Source: Acidimicrobiia bacterium
Lineage (GTDB): Bacteria > Actinomycetota > Acidimicrobiia > Acidimicrobiales > JACDCH01
Direction: 5' to 3'
Assembly (NCBI GenBank): GCA_013694495.1
Contig: JACDCH010000511.1
Coordinates: forward strand, 1 to 6,714
Length of the DNA stretch: 6,714 nucleotides
Shown: piece by piece, positions 1-6,679 of the stretch
How the letters are laid out: the number at the start of each line of letters is the position of its first letter
Numbering within the stretch: position 1 is the stretch's first letter
Program-made: the position numbers and the translations under genes
The notes under the pieces: model-generated
The model's input: the letters and a program-made list of their open reading frames with translations, nothing else
The model's database searches: none
Told to the model about the DNA's origin: nothing

Positions 1-20
1 CGCTAGGGCATCTGCCACGA

Positions 21-476
21 TTGGCCGCGGTGGTCCCCGCCCCGCTGCTGCCGCACCTCCGCCGAGCCCGCGATCTCGCCGACCGGCACTACGGCGAGCC
101 GCTCGACCTCGACGCGCTCGCCGGTGCCGCGCACGTGTCGAAGTACCACTTCGCCCGGTGCTTCGCCGAGACCTACGGCGAGCCGCCGATGCGCTACCTG
201 TCGCGGCGGCGCATCGAGCGGGCGCAGGACCTCCTCCGGTCCGCCAACCTGACCGTCAGCGAGATCTGCATGCTCGTCGGCTTCTCCAGCCTCGGCTCGT
301 TCTCGGCGCGCTTCCGAGAGGTCGTCGGCGAGTCACCGACGCAGTACCGCGACCGGTGGGCGCACCTCGGTGGCCCCCACATCCCCGGCTGCTTCCTCTT
401 CATGCGCGGCATCGACTCCTGGCCCGCGCCGGCCGCCGAAGATGAGCAAGCCGGGAGAAGCGTTCCGCCGGGCTGA
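21..476 (+). CDS. AraC-family transcriptional regulator (single HTH domain)
   Basis: This is a small DNA-binding regulator of 151 residues from the TTG at 21. Residues about 12-110 form the AraC/XylS double helix-turn-helix: first HTH about 29-50 (DALAGAAHVSKYHFARCF), second about 78-100 (SEICMLVGFSSLGSFSARF), closing with the family hallmark GESPTQYR (103-110). No N-terminal cupin or other effector domain is visible, so in size it resembles MarA/SoxS. A tail of about 40 residues (GGPHIPGCFLFMRG, 117-130) follows the HTH. The start is uncertain: the frame is open to the window edge, a GTG at 30 is an alternative, and no clear ribosome site is seen, so the N-terminus could be truncated. The VOC gene follows after 16 bp on the same strand, suggesting co-transcription and perhaps regulation of that gene. 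Target and inducer are unknown. Confidence 0.88.
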   Translation: MAAVVPAPLLPHLRRARDLADRHYGEPLDLDALAGAAHVSKYHFARCFAETYGEPPMRYLSRRRIERAQDLLRSANLTVSEICMLVGFSSLGSFSARFREVVGESPTQYRDRWAHLGGPHIPGCFLFMRGIDSWPAPAAEDEQAGRSVPPG

Positions 477-492
477 CTCGTACGGTGCGGTC

Positions 493-933
493 ATGATCAC
501 AAACGTCTCGCTCGCCACCGTCTGGGTCACCGACCAGAACGCCGCCAAGGCGTTCTACATCGACACGCTCGGGTTCGAGGAGGGCACCGACGTCACGCTC
601 GGCGACGGCTACCGCTGGCTGACCGTGTGCCACCCCGACCACCCCGAGATGCAGCTCACGCTCATGAAGCCGGGCCCGCCCCTCGACGAGGAGGCCGCCG
701 AGCTGTTCCGCCGAATGCTGGCGAAGGGATCGATGCACGCCGTCGGTCTCGCCACCGACGACTGCCGCAAGACCCACGAGGAGCTCGTGGCCAAGGGCGT
801 CGAGTTCATCCAGGACCCCGCCGACCGCCCCTACGGCGTGGAGGCCATCATCCGCGACAACTCGGGGAACTGGCTCGTGCTGGTCGAGCCCAAGCCGTTC
901 ACCGGCGCCGACTTCCCCCACGCCGGGTCGTAG
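493..933 (+). CDS. VOC (glyoxalase/bleomycin-resistance fold) family protein
   Basis: This 146-residue protein has the two paired beta-alpha-beta-beta-beta modules of the vicinal oxygen chelate superfamily: residues 1-60 (NVSLATVWVTD, AKAFYIDTLGFE, MQLTLMKPG) and 80-133 (MHAVGLATDDCRKTHEEL, GVEFIQDP, YGVEAIIRDNSGN, LVLVEP). By eye, likely metal-site positions in the second module are H82 and E132, and Q54 in the first; the first-strand position, often His, is not His here, so metal binding is uncertain. The family covers lyases, dioxygenases, antibiotic-binding proteins and thiol transferases, so no reaction can be assigned. The ATG at 493 is chosen because MITNVSLATVWV is a complete first strand; the frame opens as early as 370, but that would overlap the AraC gene by more than 100 bases with an unrelated N-terminus. 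The ribosome site is weak, consistent with translation coupled to the AraC gene 16 bp upstream. Confidence 0.9.
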   Translation: MITNVSLATVWVTDQNAAKAFYIDTLGFEEGTDVTLGDGYRWLTVCHPDHPEMQLTLMKPGPPLDEEAAELFRRMLAKGSMHAVGLATDDCRKTHEELVAKGVEFIQDPADRPYGVEAIIRDNSGNWLVLVEPKPFTGADFPHAGS

Positions 934-943
934 TCCCGTCCCG

Positions 944-1597
944 TCAGCCCGCCGTCTGATCCGCGGTGGCGCCGGGGTGGAGGGAGGCCCGGAAGCGGGC
1001 GAGCCAGGCGTCGGCGGTGGCGACGGGGTCGGGCCACGGGAACGTCGGGTTGCCGAAGGGCAGGTCGACCAGGCCGTGCATCGTCGCCCAGATCTCGGTG
1101 GCCACAGCAAAGGCGTCGACGGTGGCGCCGTCGGGGCTCGTGTCGAGGCAGGCCTGCACGAGGCCGACGAGGGTGCCGAAGGCGGTGCGGCCCGACTCCC
1201 GCAGGAAGTCCGACGGCTCGCGTCCGCAGGGCAGGCCGACGCCGCCGAAGAGGATGCGGTAGTGGGCGGGCCGGTCGGCCGCGAACTGCAGGTAGGCCCG
1301 CCCGGCGGCGCGGAGGCGCTCGAAGGGGTCGTCGCCACCGGCGGTGCTGGCGGCCACGAGCACGGCGTCGAACTCGGCGAACTCGACCTCGGCGACGGCC
1401 ACCAGCAGCGAGGGCTTGTCCGGGAAGTGGCGGTAGATCGACGGCGCTGAGATCCCGATCTCGGCGGCCAGGCCCCGCAGCGTCAGCAGCTCGACGTCGC
1501 CCAGCTCGACCAGCAGCCGGCTCGCGGTCTCGAGGAGCTCCTCACGCAGCAGCGTCCCCTGGCCTCGCTTGTTCCTCGTCCGTGTGGCCGAAGTCAC
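944..1597 (-). CDS. TetR-family transcriptional repressor (WHG C-terminal domain)
   Basis: This 217-residue regulator starts with a basic tail and a TetR N-terminal domain (about 17-65). Its HTH is LTLRGLAAEIGISAPSIYRHF (38-58), with the classic SIYRHFPDK end. The C-terminal half carries W170, H174 and G175 in the motif WATMHGLVDL, the signature of the WHG/TetR_C_33 ligand-binding domain. The start is a GTG (complement of 1595-1597), fixed by a perfect Shine-Dalgarno at 1601-1610. It is divergent from the MMPL transporter across 93 bp containing a dyad, so it most likely represses that transporter and itself until a ligand binds. Its stop lies 10 bp from the stop of the VOC gene, with the two genes convergent. 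The ligand cannot be inferred; hydrophobic drug or lipid-like compounds are typical for such pairs. Confidence 0.93.
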   Translation of the reverse strand: MTSATRTRNKRGQGTLLREELLETASRLLVELGDVELLTLRGLAAEIGISAPSIYRHFPDKPSLLVAVAEVEFAEFDAVLVAASTAGGDDPFERLRAAGRAYLQFAADRPAHYRILFGGVGLPCGREPSDFLRESGRTAFGTLVGLVQACLDTSPDGATVDAFAVATEIWATMHGLVDLPFGNPTFPWPDPVATADAWLARFRASLHPGATADQTAG

Positions 1598-1600
1598 CCC

Positions 1601-1610
1601 TCACCTCCTT
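1601..1610 (-). promoter_or_regulatory. Ribosome binding site of the TetR gene
   Basis: On the minus strand this reads AAGGAGGTGA, a full match to the 3' end of 16S rRNA. Six bases separate AGGAGG from the GTG start at 1597. It is the strongest ribosome site in the window and it decides the start of the repressor. Confidence 0.85.
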
Positions 1611-1637
1611 GTCCCAGCTTAGTGGACAGCGTATAGA
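1609..1637 (+). promoter_or_regulatory. Candidate promoter of the MMPL transporter gene
   Basis: A -35-like TTGTCC (1609-1614, four of six matches to TTGACA) is followed after 17 bp by a -10-like TATAGA (1632-1637, four of six matches to TATAAT). Initiation would fall near 1644 and leave a leader of about 47 nt with the ribosome site at its end. The -10 box lies inside the dyad at 1621-1650, so a repressor bound there would block it. An alternative -35, TGGACA at 1623-1628, matches better but has no good -10 at proper spacing. No convincing minus-strand promoter was found for the TetR gene. This is assigned by eye only. Confidence 0.4.
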
Positions 1638-1650
1638 TACGACGTTCGCT
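1621..1650. promoter_or_regulatory. Candidate TetR operator (dyad symmetry)
   Basis: The core CGTATAGATACG (1630-1641) is a perfect inverted repeat with 5-bp arms and a 2-bp centre. Extending outward around the same centre, 10 of 15 base pairs of the 30-bp block are symmetric. A second, offset imperfect pairing joins GTGGACAGCG (1622-1631) to CGCTTACAC (1647-1655). The position between divergent regulator and pump genes, the length and the AT-richer composition are what is expected of a TetR-family operator. Binding itself is inference. Confidence 0.5.
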
Positions 1651-1676
1651 TACACGCGTTCGCGCATCGTCCCCCC

Positions 1677-1682
1677 GGAGGT
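1677..1682 (+). promoter_or_regulatory. Ribosome binding site of the MMPL gene
   Basis: GGAGGT lies 8 bases upstream of the GTG at 1691. This supports that GTG as the start rather than any upstream codon in the same frame. Confidence 0.8.
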
Positions 1683-1690
1683 CCAATCCC

Positions 1691-3970
1691 GTGTTCGTCC
1701 GTCTCGGCACCTCGACCGTCCGCCACCGCAAGGTGATCCTCGCCCTCACCGCGCTGTTCCTGGTGGTGGCCGGCGTGGTCGGGGGCGGCGTCTTCGACAA
1801 GCTCAAGTCCGGCGGCTTCGAGGACCCGGCGGCCGAGAGCGCCCGGGCCGCCGACGTGCTGGCCGACCGCTTCGGCGCCGGCGACCCCGACATCGTGCTG
1901 CTGCTCACCGCTCCGGCCCCGGCCACCGTCGACGACCCCGCCGTGGCCGCCACCGGCACCGCCCTCACCGCCGAGCTCGTTGCGGATCCCCGGGTCACCC
2001 AGGCCGTCTCCTACTGGTCGCTCGGCTCGCCGCCGCCGCTGCGCAGCGAGGGCGCGAACCGCGCCCTCGTGCTCGTGCGGGTGGCGGGCGAGGAGGAGGA
2101 CAAGGGCGACAACGTCGACGCGCTGCTCGAGCAGTACGAGGGCGACTTCGACGGCGTCGAGGTGGCCGTCGGCGGCCGGGAAGCGGTGTTCGCCGAGGTC
2201 GGCGAGACCATCGAGGGCGACCTGGCCGCGGCCGAGTCGATCGCGGTCCCCATCACCCTGCTCCTGCTCGTGGTCGTGTTCGGGAGCCTCGTCGCCGGCC
2301 TGCTGCCCCTGGCCGTCGGCGTGGTGGCGGTGCTCGGCACCTTCCTCACGCTCATCCTGCTGACCTCGTTCACCGACGTCTCGATCTTCTCGATCAACCT
2401 CACGACCGCCATGGGCCTGGGCCTGGCCATCGACTACAGCCTCTTCATCGTCTCCCGCTTCCGCGAGGAGCTGGGCAACGGCCGCAGCGTCGAGGCGGCC
2501 GTCATCCGCACCGTCGACACGGCCGGACGCACGGTTGCCTTCAGCGCGCTGACCGTTGCGGTGTCGCTGGCCGCGCTGCTCGTGTTCCCTCTGTACTTCC
2601 TGCGCTCGTTCGCCTACGCCGGCATCGCCGTCGTGGTGCTCGCCGCCGTCGCGTCGGTGGTCAGCCTCCCCGCGCTGCTGGCCGCGCTCGGTCCCCGGGT
2701 GGACTCGCTGTCGTTCCGGCGTCGCCGGGGCGCCGCCGCACCGGTCAAGGCCGAGGAGGACGGGGCCTGGCACCGCATCGCCACGTGGGTGATGCGCCGC
2801 CCCATCGGCGTGGCCACGGCCGTGATCGCGGTGCTGGTGTTCCTCGGGCTGCCGTTCCTGCGGGTCGGCTTCGGCCTCCCCGACGACCGCGTGCTGCCCG
2901 AGGGTGCCCCCGGGCGCGTGGTGTCCGAGGTGCTGCGCACGGAGTTCGCGTCGAACGAGTCCGCTGCGCTCGGCGTCGTCCTCTCCGGTGTGGCCGCACC
3001 GAGCGACGTCGCCACCTACGCCACCGCGCTGTCCGCCGTCGACGGCGTGGCCCGGGTCGACGCCGGCGCTGGCAGCTTCATCGACGGCGTCCAGGTGATC
3101 GGCCCGAACGCGGCGTCAGCCCGGTTCCCGGCCGAGGGGGCCGACACGTGGCTGTCGGTGGTGCCTGCCGTCGAGCCCGTCTCGCCCGAGGGCGAAGCGC
3201 TGGTGCACGCGCTGCGGGCCGTCGACGCCCCGTTCGACGTGCTGGTCGGCGGGTCGTCGGCCCAGCTCGTCGACTCGAAGGCCGCCATCTTCGGGCTCGC
3301 CCCGCTGGCCGGCCTGTGGATCGCGGCGTCGACGTTCGTGCTGCTGTTCCTCGTGTTCGGGAGCGTGCTCGTGCCGCTCAAGGCGATCGTGCTGAACCTG
3401 CTCAGCCTTACGGCCACGTTCGGGGCGATGGTGTGGGTGTTCCAGGACGGCAACGGGTCGGGCTTCCTCGACTTCACCGCCACCGGCACGCTCGACACGA
3501 CCACGCCGATCCTGATGTTCTGCATCGCCTTCGGCCTGTCGATGGACTACGAGGTGTTCCTGCTCTCCCGCATCAAGGAGGAGCACGACCGGACCGGCGA
3601 CAACACCGCCTCCGTGGCCCTCGGCCTCGAACGCACCGGCCGCATCGTGACCGCCGCCGCCGCCCTGCTGTCGGTCACGTTCCTCGCCTTCGGCACCTCG
3701 GGCATCAGCTTCATCAAGCTGTTCGGCCTCGGCCTCGCCCTCGCCGTCGTCATGGACGCCACCGTCGTGCGAGGGCTGCTGGTGCCGGCGTTCATGCGCC
3801 TCGCCGGCGAGGCCAACTGGTGGGCGCCCTCGTGGATGCGCCGCCTCCACGACCGCATCGGCTTCGACGAGTCCGGCCCGAGCGACGACCCCGTCGCCGC
3901 AGACGAACCCGTCGACCCCGACGGCCTCGGCGACCCCCGCCCCGACACTCGCATCTCTGAGCTCGTCTGA
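1691..3970 (+). CDS. MMPL-family (RND superfamily) membrane transporter
   Basis: This 759-residue inner-membrane protein is built as two similar halves. By eye: TM1 about 13-34; first extracytoplasmic porter domain about 35-180; TM2-TM6 about 184-333; a basic cytoplasmic linker (FRRRRG, 342-347); TM7 about 372-390; second porter domain about 391-535; TM8-TM12 about 538-703; then an acidic cytoplasmic tail. Each half has the proton-relay signature of the family: GLAIDYSLF in TM4 (D248, Y249) and GLSMDYEVF in TM10 (D619, Y620). The motif NWWAPSWMRRLHDRIG (709-724) is typical of actinobacterial MMPL proteins. It is shorter than mycobacterial lipid-exporting MmpLs (about 950 residues) and resembles the short YdfJ-like group. 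It probably exports a lipid or hydrophobic compound using the proton gradient; the substrate is unknown. The GTG start has a good ribosome site. The divergent TetR gene is the likely regulator. No outer partner or MmpS-like gene is nearby. Confidence 0.94.
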   Translation: MFVRLGTSTVRHRKVILALTALFLVVAGVVGGGVFDKLKSGGFEDPAAESARAADVLADRFGAGDPDIVLLLTAPAPATVDDPAVAATGTALTAELVADPRVTQAVSYWSLGSPPPLRSEGANRALVLVRVAGEEEDKGDNVDALLEQYEGDFDGVEVAVGGREAVFAEVGETIEGDLAAAESIAVPITLLLLVVVFGSLVAGLLPLAVGVVAVLGTFLTLILLTSFTDVSIFSINLTTAMGLGLAIDYSLFIVSRFREELGNGRSVEAAVIRTVDTAGRTVAFSALTVAVSLAALLVFPLYFLRSFAYAGIAVVVLAAVASVVSLPALLAALGPRVDSLSFRRRRGAAAPVKAEEDGAWHRIATWVMRRPIGVATAVIAVLVFLGLPFLRVGFGLPDDRVLPEGAPGRVVSEVLRTEFASNESAALGVVLSGVAAPSDVATYATALSAVDGVARVDAGAGSFIDGVQVIGPNAASARFPAEGADTWLSVVPAVEPVSPEGEALVHALRAVDAPFDVLVGGSSAQLVDSKAAIFGLAPLAGLWIAASTFVLLFLVFGSVLVPLKAIVLNLLSLTATFGAMVWVFQDGNGSGFLDFTATGTLDTTTPILMFCIAFGLSMDYEVFLLSRIKEEHDRTGDNTASVALGLERTGRIVTAAAALLSVTFLAFGTSGISFIKLFGLGLALAVVMDATVVRGLLVPAFMRLAGEANWWAPSWMRRLHDRIGFDESGPSDDPVAADEPVDPDGLGDPRPDTRISELV

Positions 3971-4038
3971 CTGCGGCCGGCGGCTCACATCGGCGACACC
4001 TCGTCCAGCCCTCGGTGACGGGCGCGATGCTGGCGGCG

Positions 4039-5259
4039 ATGGACTTCGACGACTCGCCCGCGGAGGCGGCCTTCCGCGCCGAGGTCCGAACCTGGCTCGA
4101 CGAGAACGCCGAGCCGCGCGTCGAGGCCGACGTACGGCTCTCGCCGATGGCGTCGTTCGGCGACCAGGCGGAGGCCATCGCCGCGGCGCGGGTGTGGCAG
4201 GCCCGGCTGGCGGAAGCCAGGTGGACCGGCGTGCACTGGCCCGCCGAGCACGGCGGCCGGGGCGCGTCGCTGGCGGAGGCGCTCGTGCTCGCCGAGGAGA
4301 TCCGCCGCTACGACGTGCCCGGCGGCGTGTTCGGCATCGGCATCGCCATGATCGGCCCGACGCTCATCGCCCACGGCACGCCCGAGCAGCAGGCTCGCTA
4401 CCTCGGGCCGCTGCTGCGGGGCGAGGAGATCTGGTGCCAGCTCTGGTCCGAGCCCGACGCCGGGTCCGACCTCGCCAACCTGCGGAGCCGGGCCGTTCGC
4501 GACGGCGACGAGTTCGTGCTCGACGGCCAGAAGGTGTGGACCAGCGGCGCGCACTACGCCCGGTTCGGGCTGGGCATCTTCCGCACCGACCCCGACGTTC
4601 CGAAGCACAAGGGCATCTCGTGCTTCGTCGTTGACCTGGCCGCACCCGGCGTCACGATCCGCCCGCTGCGCCAGATCAACGGTGAGGCGCACTTCAACGA
4701 GGTGTACTTCGACAGCGCACGGATCCCGGCCGCGAACCTCGTCGGCGAGTTGCACGACGGCTGGCGCGTCGCCCGCACGACGCTGATGAACGAACGGTTC
4801 GCGGCGGGAACGATGGATTCGTCGGGCTTCGCGTTCGCGGCGCTGGCGCGCCTCGCCCGCGCCGCGGAGCGCGACGCGGATCCCGTCGTGCGGCAGGCCC
4901 TGGCGCGGCTCCACTCGATCGGCCGGGTCACCGACCTCACGAACGCCAGGGTGCGCAGCGCGATCGCCAACGACGGCATCCCGGGCGCGGAAGGGTCGAT
5001 CCTCAAGCTCGCCCTGGCCGACCTCGGTACGGCGGTGGCCGACGCCGGCGTCGCCATGCTCGGGCCCGGCGGGCTGCTCACCGGGGCGGGCGCCCCCGAC
5101 GCCGGCCGCTGGTCCGAAGCGGCGATGGGCGCGTTCGCGATGCACATCGGTGGGGGCACCGACGCGATCCAGCGCAACATCATCGGCGAGAGGGTTCTCG
5201 GCCTCCCCCGCGAGCCGAGCACCGACCGCAACGTCCCCTTCCGGACCCTCCCCTCCTGA
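4039..5259 (+). CDS. Acyl-CoA dehydrogenase family protein (FadE-like)
   Basis: This FAD-dependent enzyme of 406 residues would oxidise an acyl-CoA to the 2-enoyl-CoA, passing electrons to ETF. It has the three usual domains: N-terminal helical (about 1-120, starting MDFDDSPAEAAFRAEVRTWL), middle beta (about 130-220, WCQLWSEPDAGSDL, then GQKVWTSGAH), and C-terminal helical (about 230-391, ending in GGTDAIQRNIIGERVLGLPR). The Glu of LMNERF (E252) aligns by eye with the catalytic Glu of isovaleryl- and long-chain acyl-CoA dehydrogenases; the medium-chain position before GGTDAIQ lacks a Glu. The ATG at 4039 is chosen because the family usually begins near MDFDD; in-frame ATG 4027 and GTG 4015 are alternatives that add 4 or 8 residues, and none has a strong ribosome site. 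The substrate is unknown; it could be fatty, branched-chain or sterol-derived. The aminotransferase follows after 29 bp and is probably in the same transcript. Confidence 0.92.
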   Translation: MDFDDSPAEAAFRAEVRTWLDENAEPRVEADVRLSPMASFGDQAEAIAAARVWQARLAEARWTGVHWPAEHGGRGASLAEALVLAEEIRRYDVPGGVFGIGIAMIGPTLIAHGTPEQQARYLGPLLRGEEIWCQLWSEPDAGSDLANLRSRAVRDGDEFVLDGQKVWTSGAHYARFGLGIFRTDPDVPKHKGISCFVVDLAAPGVTIRPLRQINGEAHFNEVYFDSARIPAANLVGELHDGWRVARTTLMNERFAAGTMDSSGFAFAALARLARAAERDADPVVRQALARLHSIGRVTDLTNARVRSAIANDGIPGAEGSILKLALADLGTAVADAGVAMLGPGGLLTGAGAPDAGRWSEAAMGAFAMHIGGGTDAIQRNIIGERVLGLPREPSTDRNVPFRTLPS

Positions 5260-5266
5260 CAGGATC

Positions 5267-5272
5267 GGAGGA
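5267..5272 (+). promoter_or_regulatory. Shine-Dalgarno-like sequence before the aminotransferase
   Basis: GGAGGA lies 16 bases upstream of the ATG at 5289, longer than the usual 5-10. It is 8 bases from an out-of-frame GTG at 5281 that opens a three-codon frame GTG GCG CGA TGA, which overlaps the real start as ATGA. It may serve the gene directly or through coupling. Confidence 0.4.
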
Positions 5273-5288
5273 CGGTTACCGTGGCGCG

Positions 5289-6650
5289 ATGACGACGCTC
5301 GGCGCCCGATCCGACGAGCAGGTGCGCCGCGACGACCGCGAGCACGTGTTCCACTCCTGGTCCGCCCAGGGGCTCATCGACCCCCTGCCGATCGCCGGCG
5401 CCGAGGGGTGCTGGTTCTGGGACTACGACGGCAACCGCTACCTCGACTTCTCCTCGCAGCTCGTCAACGCCAACATCGGGCACCAGCACCCCAAGGTCGT
5501 GGCCGCCATCCAGGAGCAGGCCGGCCGGCTGTGCACGGTCGCCCCCACGTTCGCCAACGACAAGCGGGGCGAGGCGGCCCGGCTGATCGCCGAGGTCGCC
5601 CCCGGCGACCTGAACCGCGTCTTCTTCACGAACGGCGGAGCCGAGGCCACCGAGAACGCCATCCGCATGGCCCGCCTGCACACCGCTCGGCACAAGGTGC
5701 TGGCCGCCTACCGCAGCTACCACGGCTCGACGTCGGGCTCGATCACGCTCACCGGCGACCCCCGGCGTTGGGCCTCCGACCAGTGGGCGCTGCCCGGCGT
5801 CGTCCACTTCTTCGGGCCCTACCCGTACCGGTCGGCGTTCGGCGCCACCACCGAGGCCGACGAGGGCGCCGCCGCCCTGCGCCACCTCGAGGAGGTCGTG
5901 CTGCTCGAGGGGTCGGCCACGATCGCGGCGATCATCCTCGAGACCGTCGTCGGCACGAACGGGATCCTCGTCCCCCCCGACGGCTACCTCGCCGGGGTCC
6001 GCGAGCTCTGCGACCGCCACGGCATCGTGCTCATCGCCGACGAGGTCATGGCCGGGTTCGGCCGCTGCGGCGAGTGGTTCGCCGTCGACCACTGGGGGAT
6101 CACCCCCGACCTCATCGCCTTCGCCAAGGGCGTGAACTCGGGCTACGTACCGCTCGGCGGCGTGCTCATCAACGACGCCATCGCCGAGACCTTCCGCGAG
6201 CGGGCCTACCCCGGCGGCCTCACGTACTCGGGCCACCCGTTGGCCTGCGCCAGCGCAGTGGCGTCGATCACGGCGTTCAAGGAGGAGGGCCTCATCGAGC
6301 ACGCCCGCCACCTCGGCACCGACGTCATCGGCCCCGCGTTGCGGGCGCTGGCCGAGCGCCACCCGTCGGTCGGCGAGGTGCGCGGCCTCGGCTGCTTCTG
6401 GGCCATCGAGCTCGTGAAGGACAAGGTCACCCGCGAGCCCCTCGTGCCCTACAACGCGGCCGGTCCCGCCGCCGCCCCGATGGCCGAGCTGGCCGCCGCC
6501 TGCAAGGCCGGCGGCGTGTGGCCCTTCACCCACTTCAACCGCATGCACGTCGTCCCGCCCATCGTCATCTCCGACGACGAGGTCCGCCAAGGCATCGCCG
6601 TCCTCGACGACGCCCTCGCCGTCGCCGACGCCCACACCACCTCCGCCTGA
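5289..6650 (+). CDS. Class III (omega-amino acid type) PLP-dependent aminotransferase
   Basis: This 453-residue fold-type I aminotransferase has the normal length for class III. Motifs in order: small-domain start GAEGCWFWDYDGNRYLDF (37-54); PLP phosphate loop TNGGAEATENAIRMAR (114-129); aromatic stacking YHG (144-146); ETVVGTNG (218-225); LIADEVMAGFGRCGEW with D251 contacting the PLP nitrogen (248-263); Schiff-base K280 in AFAKGVNSGY; T312 in GGLTYSGHPLACA; and VRGLG (364-368). All key residues are present, so it should be active. The SSQLVNANIGHQHP segment resembles the taurine:pyruvate, beta-alanine:pyruvate and related omega-amino acid transaminases, so an amine or omega-amino acid donor with pyruvate is likely. 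The specific substrate cannot be told. The ATG at 5289 is the first start in frame after the dehydrogenase stop, and MTTLGARSDEQVRRDDREHVFHSW fits the family N-terminus. It probably shares a transcript with the dehydrogenase 29 bp upstream. Confidence 0.93.
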   Translation: MTTLGARSDEQVRRDDREHVFHSWSAQGLIDPLPIAGAEGCWFWDYDGNRYLDFSSQLVNANIGHQHPKVVAAIQEQAGRLCTVAPTFANDKRGEAARLIAEVAPGDLNRVFFTNGGAEATENAIRMARLHTARHKVLAAYRSYHGSTSGSITLTGDPRRWASDQWALPGVVHFFGPYPYRSAFGATTEADEGAAALRHLEEVVLLEGSATIAAIILETVVGTNGILVPPDGYLAGVRELCDRHGIVLIADEVMAGFGRCGEWFAVDHWGITPDLIAFAKGVNSGYVPLGGVLINDAIAETFRERAYPGGLTYSGHPLACASAVASITAFKEEGLIEHARHLGTDVIGPALRALAERHPSVGEVRGLGCFWAIELVKDKVTREPLVPYNAAGPAAAPMAELAAACKAGGVWPFTHFNRMHVVPPIVISDDEVRQGIAVLDDALAVADAHTTSA

Positions 6651-6679
6651 CCCCCGCCCCACCATCGATCACGAATTGG

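Noticed and set aside
370..492. Upstream extension of the VOC gene to the ATG at 370
   Set aside because: The added 41 residues overlap the AraC gene, are Pro/Ser/Ala-rich and do not belong to the VOC fold, which starts at MITNVSL.
400..1338. 312-codon minus-strand frame across the VOC and TetR genes
   Set aside because: It has no ribosome site or domain and is a low-complexity Ser/Pro/Thr/Arg stretch in a different frame from the clear TetR protein.
1619..2773. 384-codon minus-strand frame reaching into the TetR/MMPL spacer
   Set aside because: Composition is G/E/D/H/R-rich without domains; it is antisense to the MMPL gene and would occupy the promoter region.
1582..3960. 792-codon open frame on the plus strand, longer than the MMPL gene it overlaps
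   Set aside because: It is very Arg/Gly/Pro-rich, has no membrane segments or known motifs, and covers the MMPL frame, which has paired DY motifs, 12 membrane segments and a ribosome site.
3971..4038. Possible terminator or promoter between the MMPL and dehydrogenase genes
   Set aside because: Only short GC-rich self-complementarity was seen, with no T-run and no recognisable -35/-10 pair.
4554..6665. 703-codon open frame on the minus strand
   Set aside because: It lies antisense to the dehydrogenase and aminotransferase, both of which have complete family motifs. Its translation is dominated by G, V, D, A and R repeats with no domain, as expected for a shadow frame in high-GC DNA.
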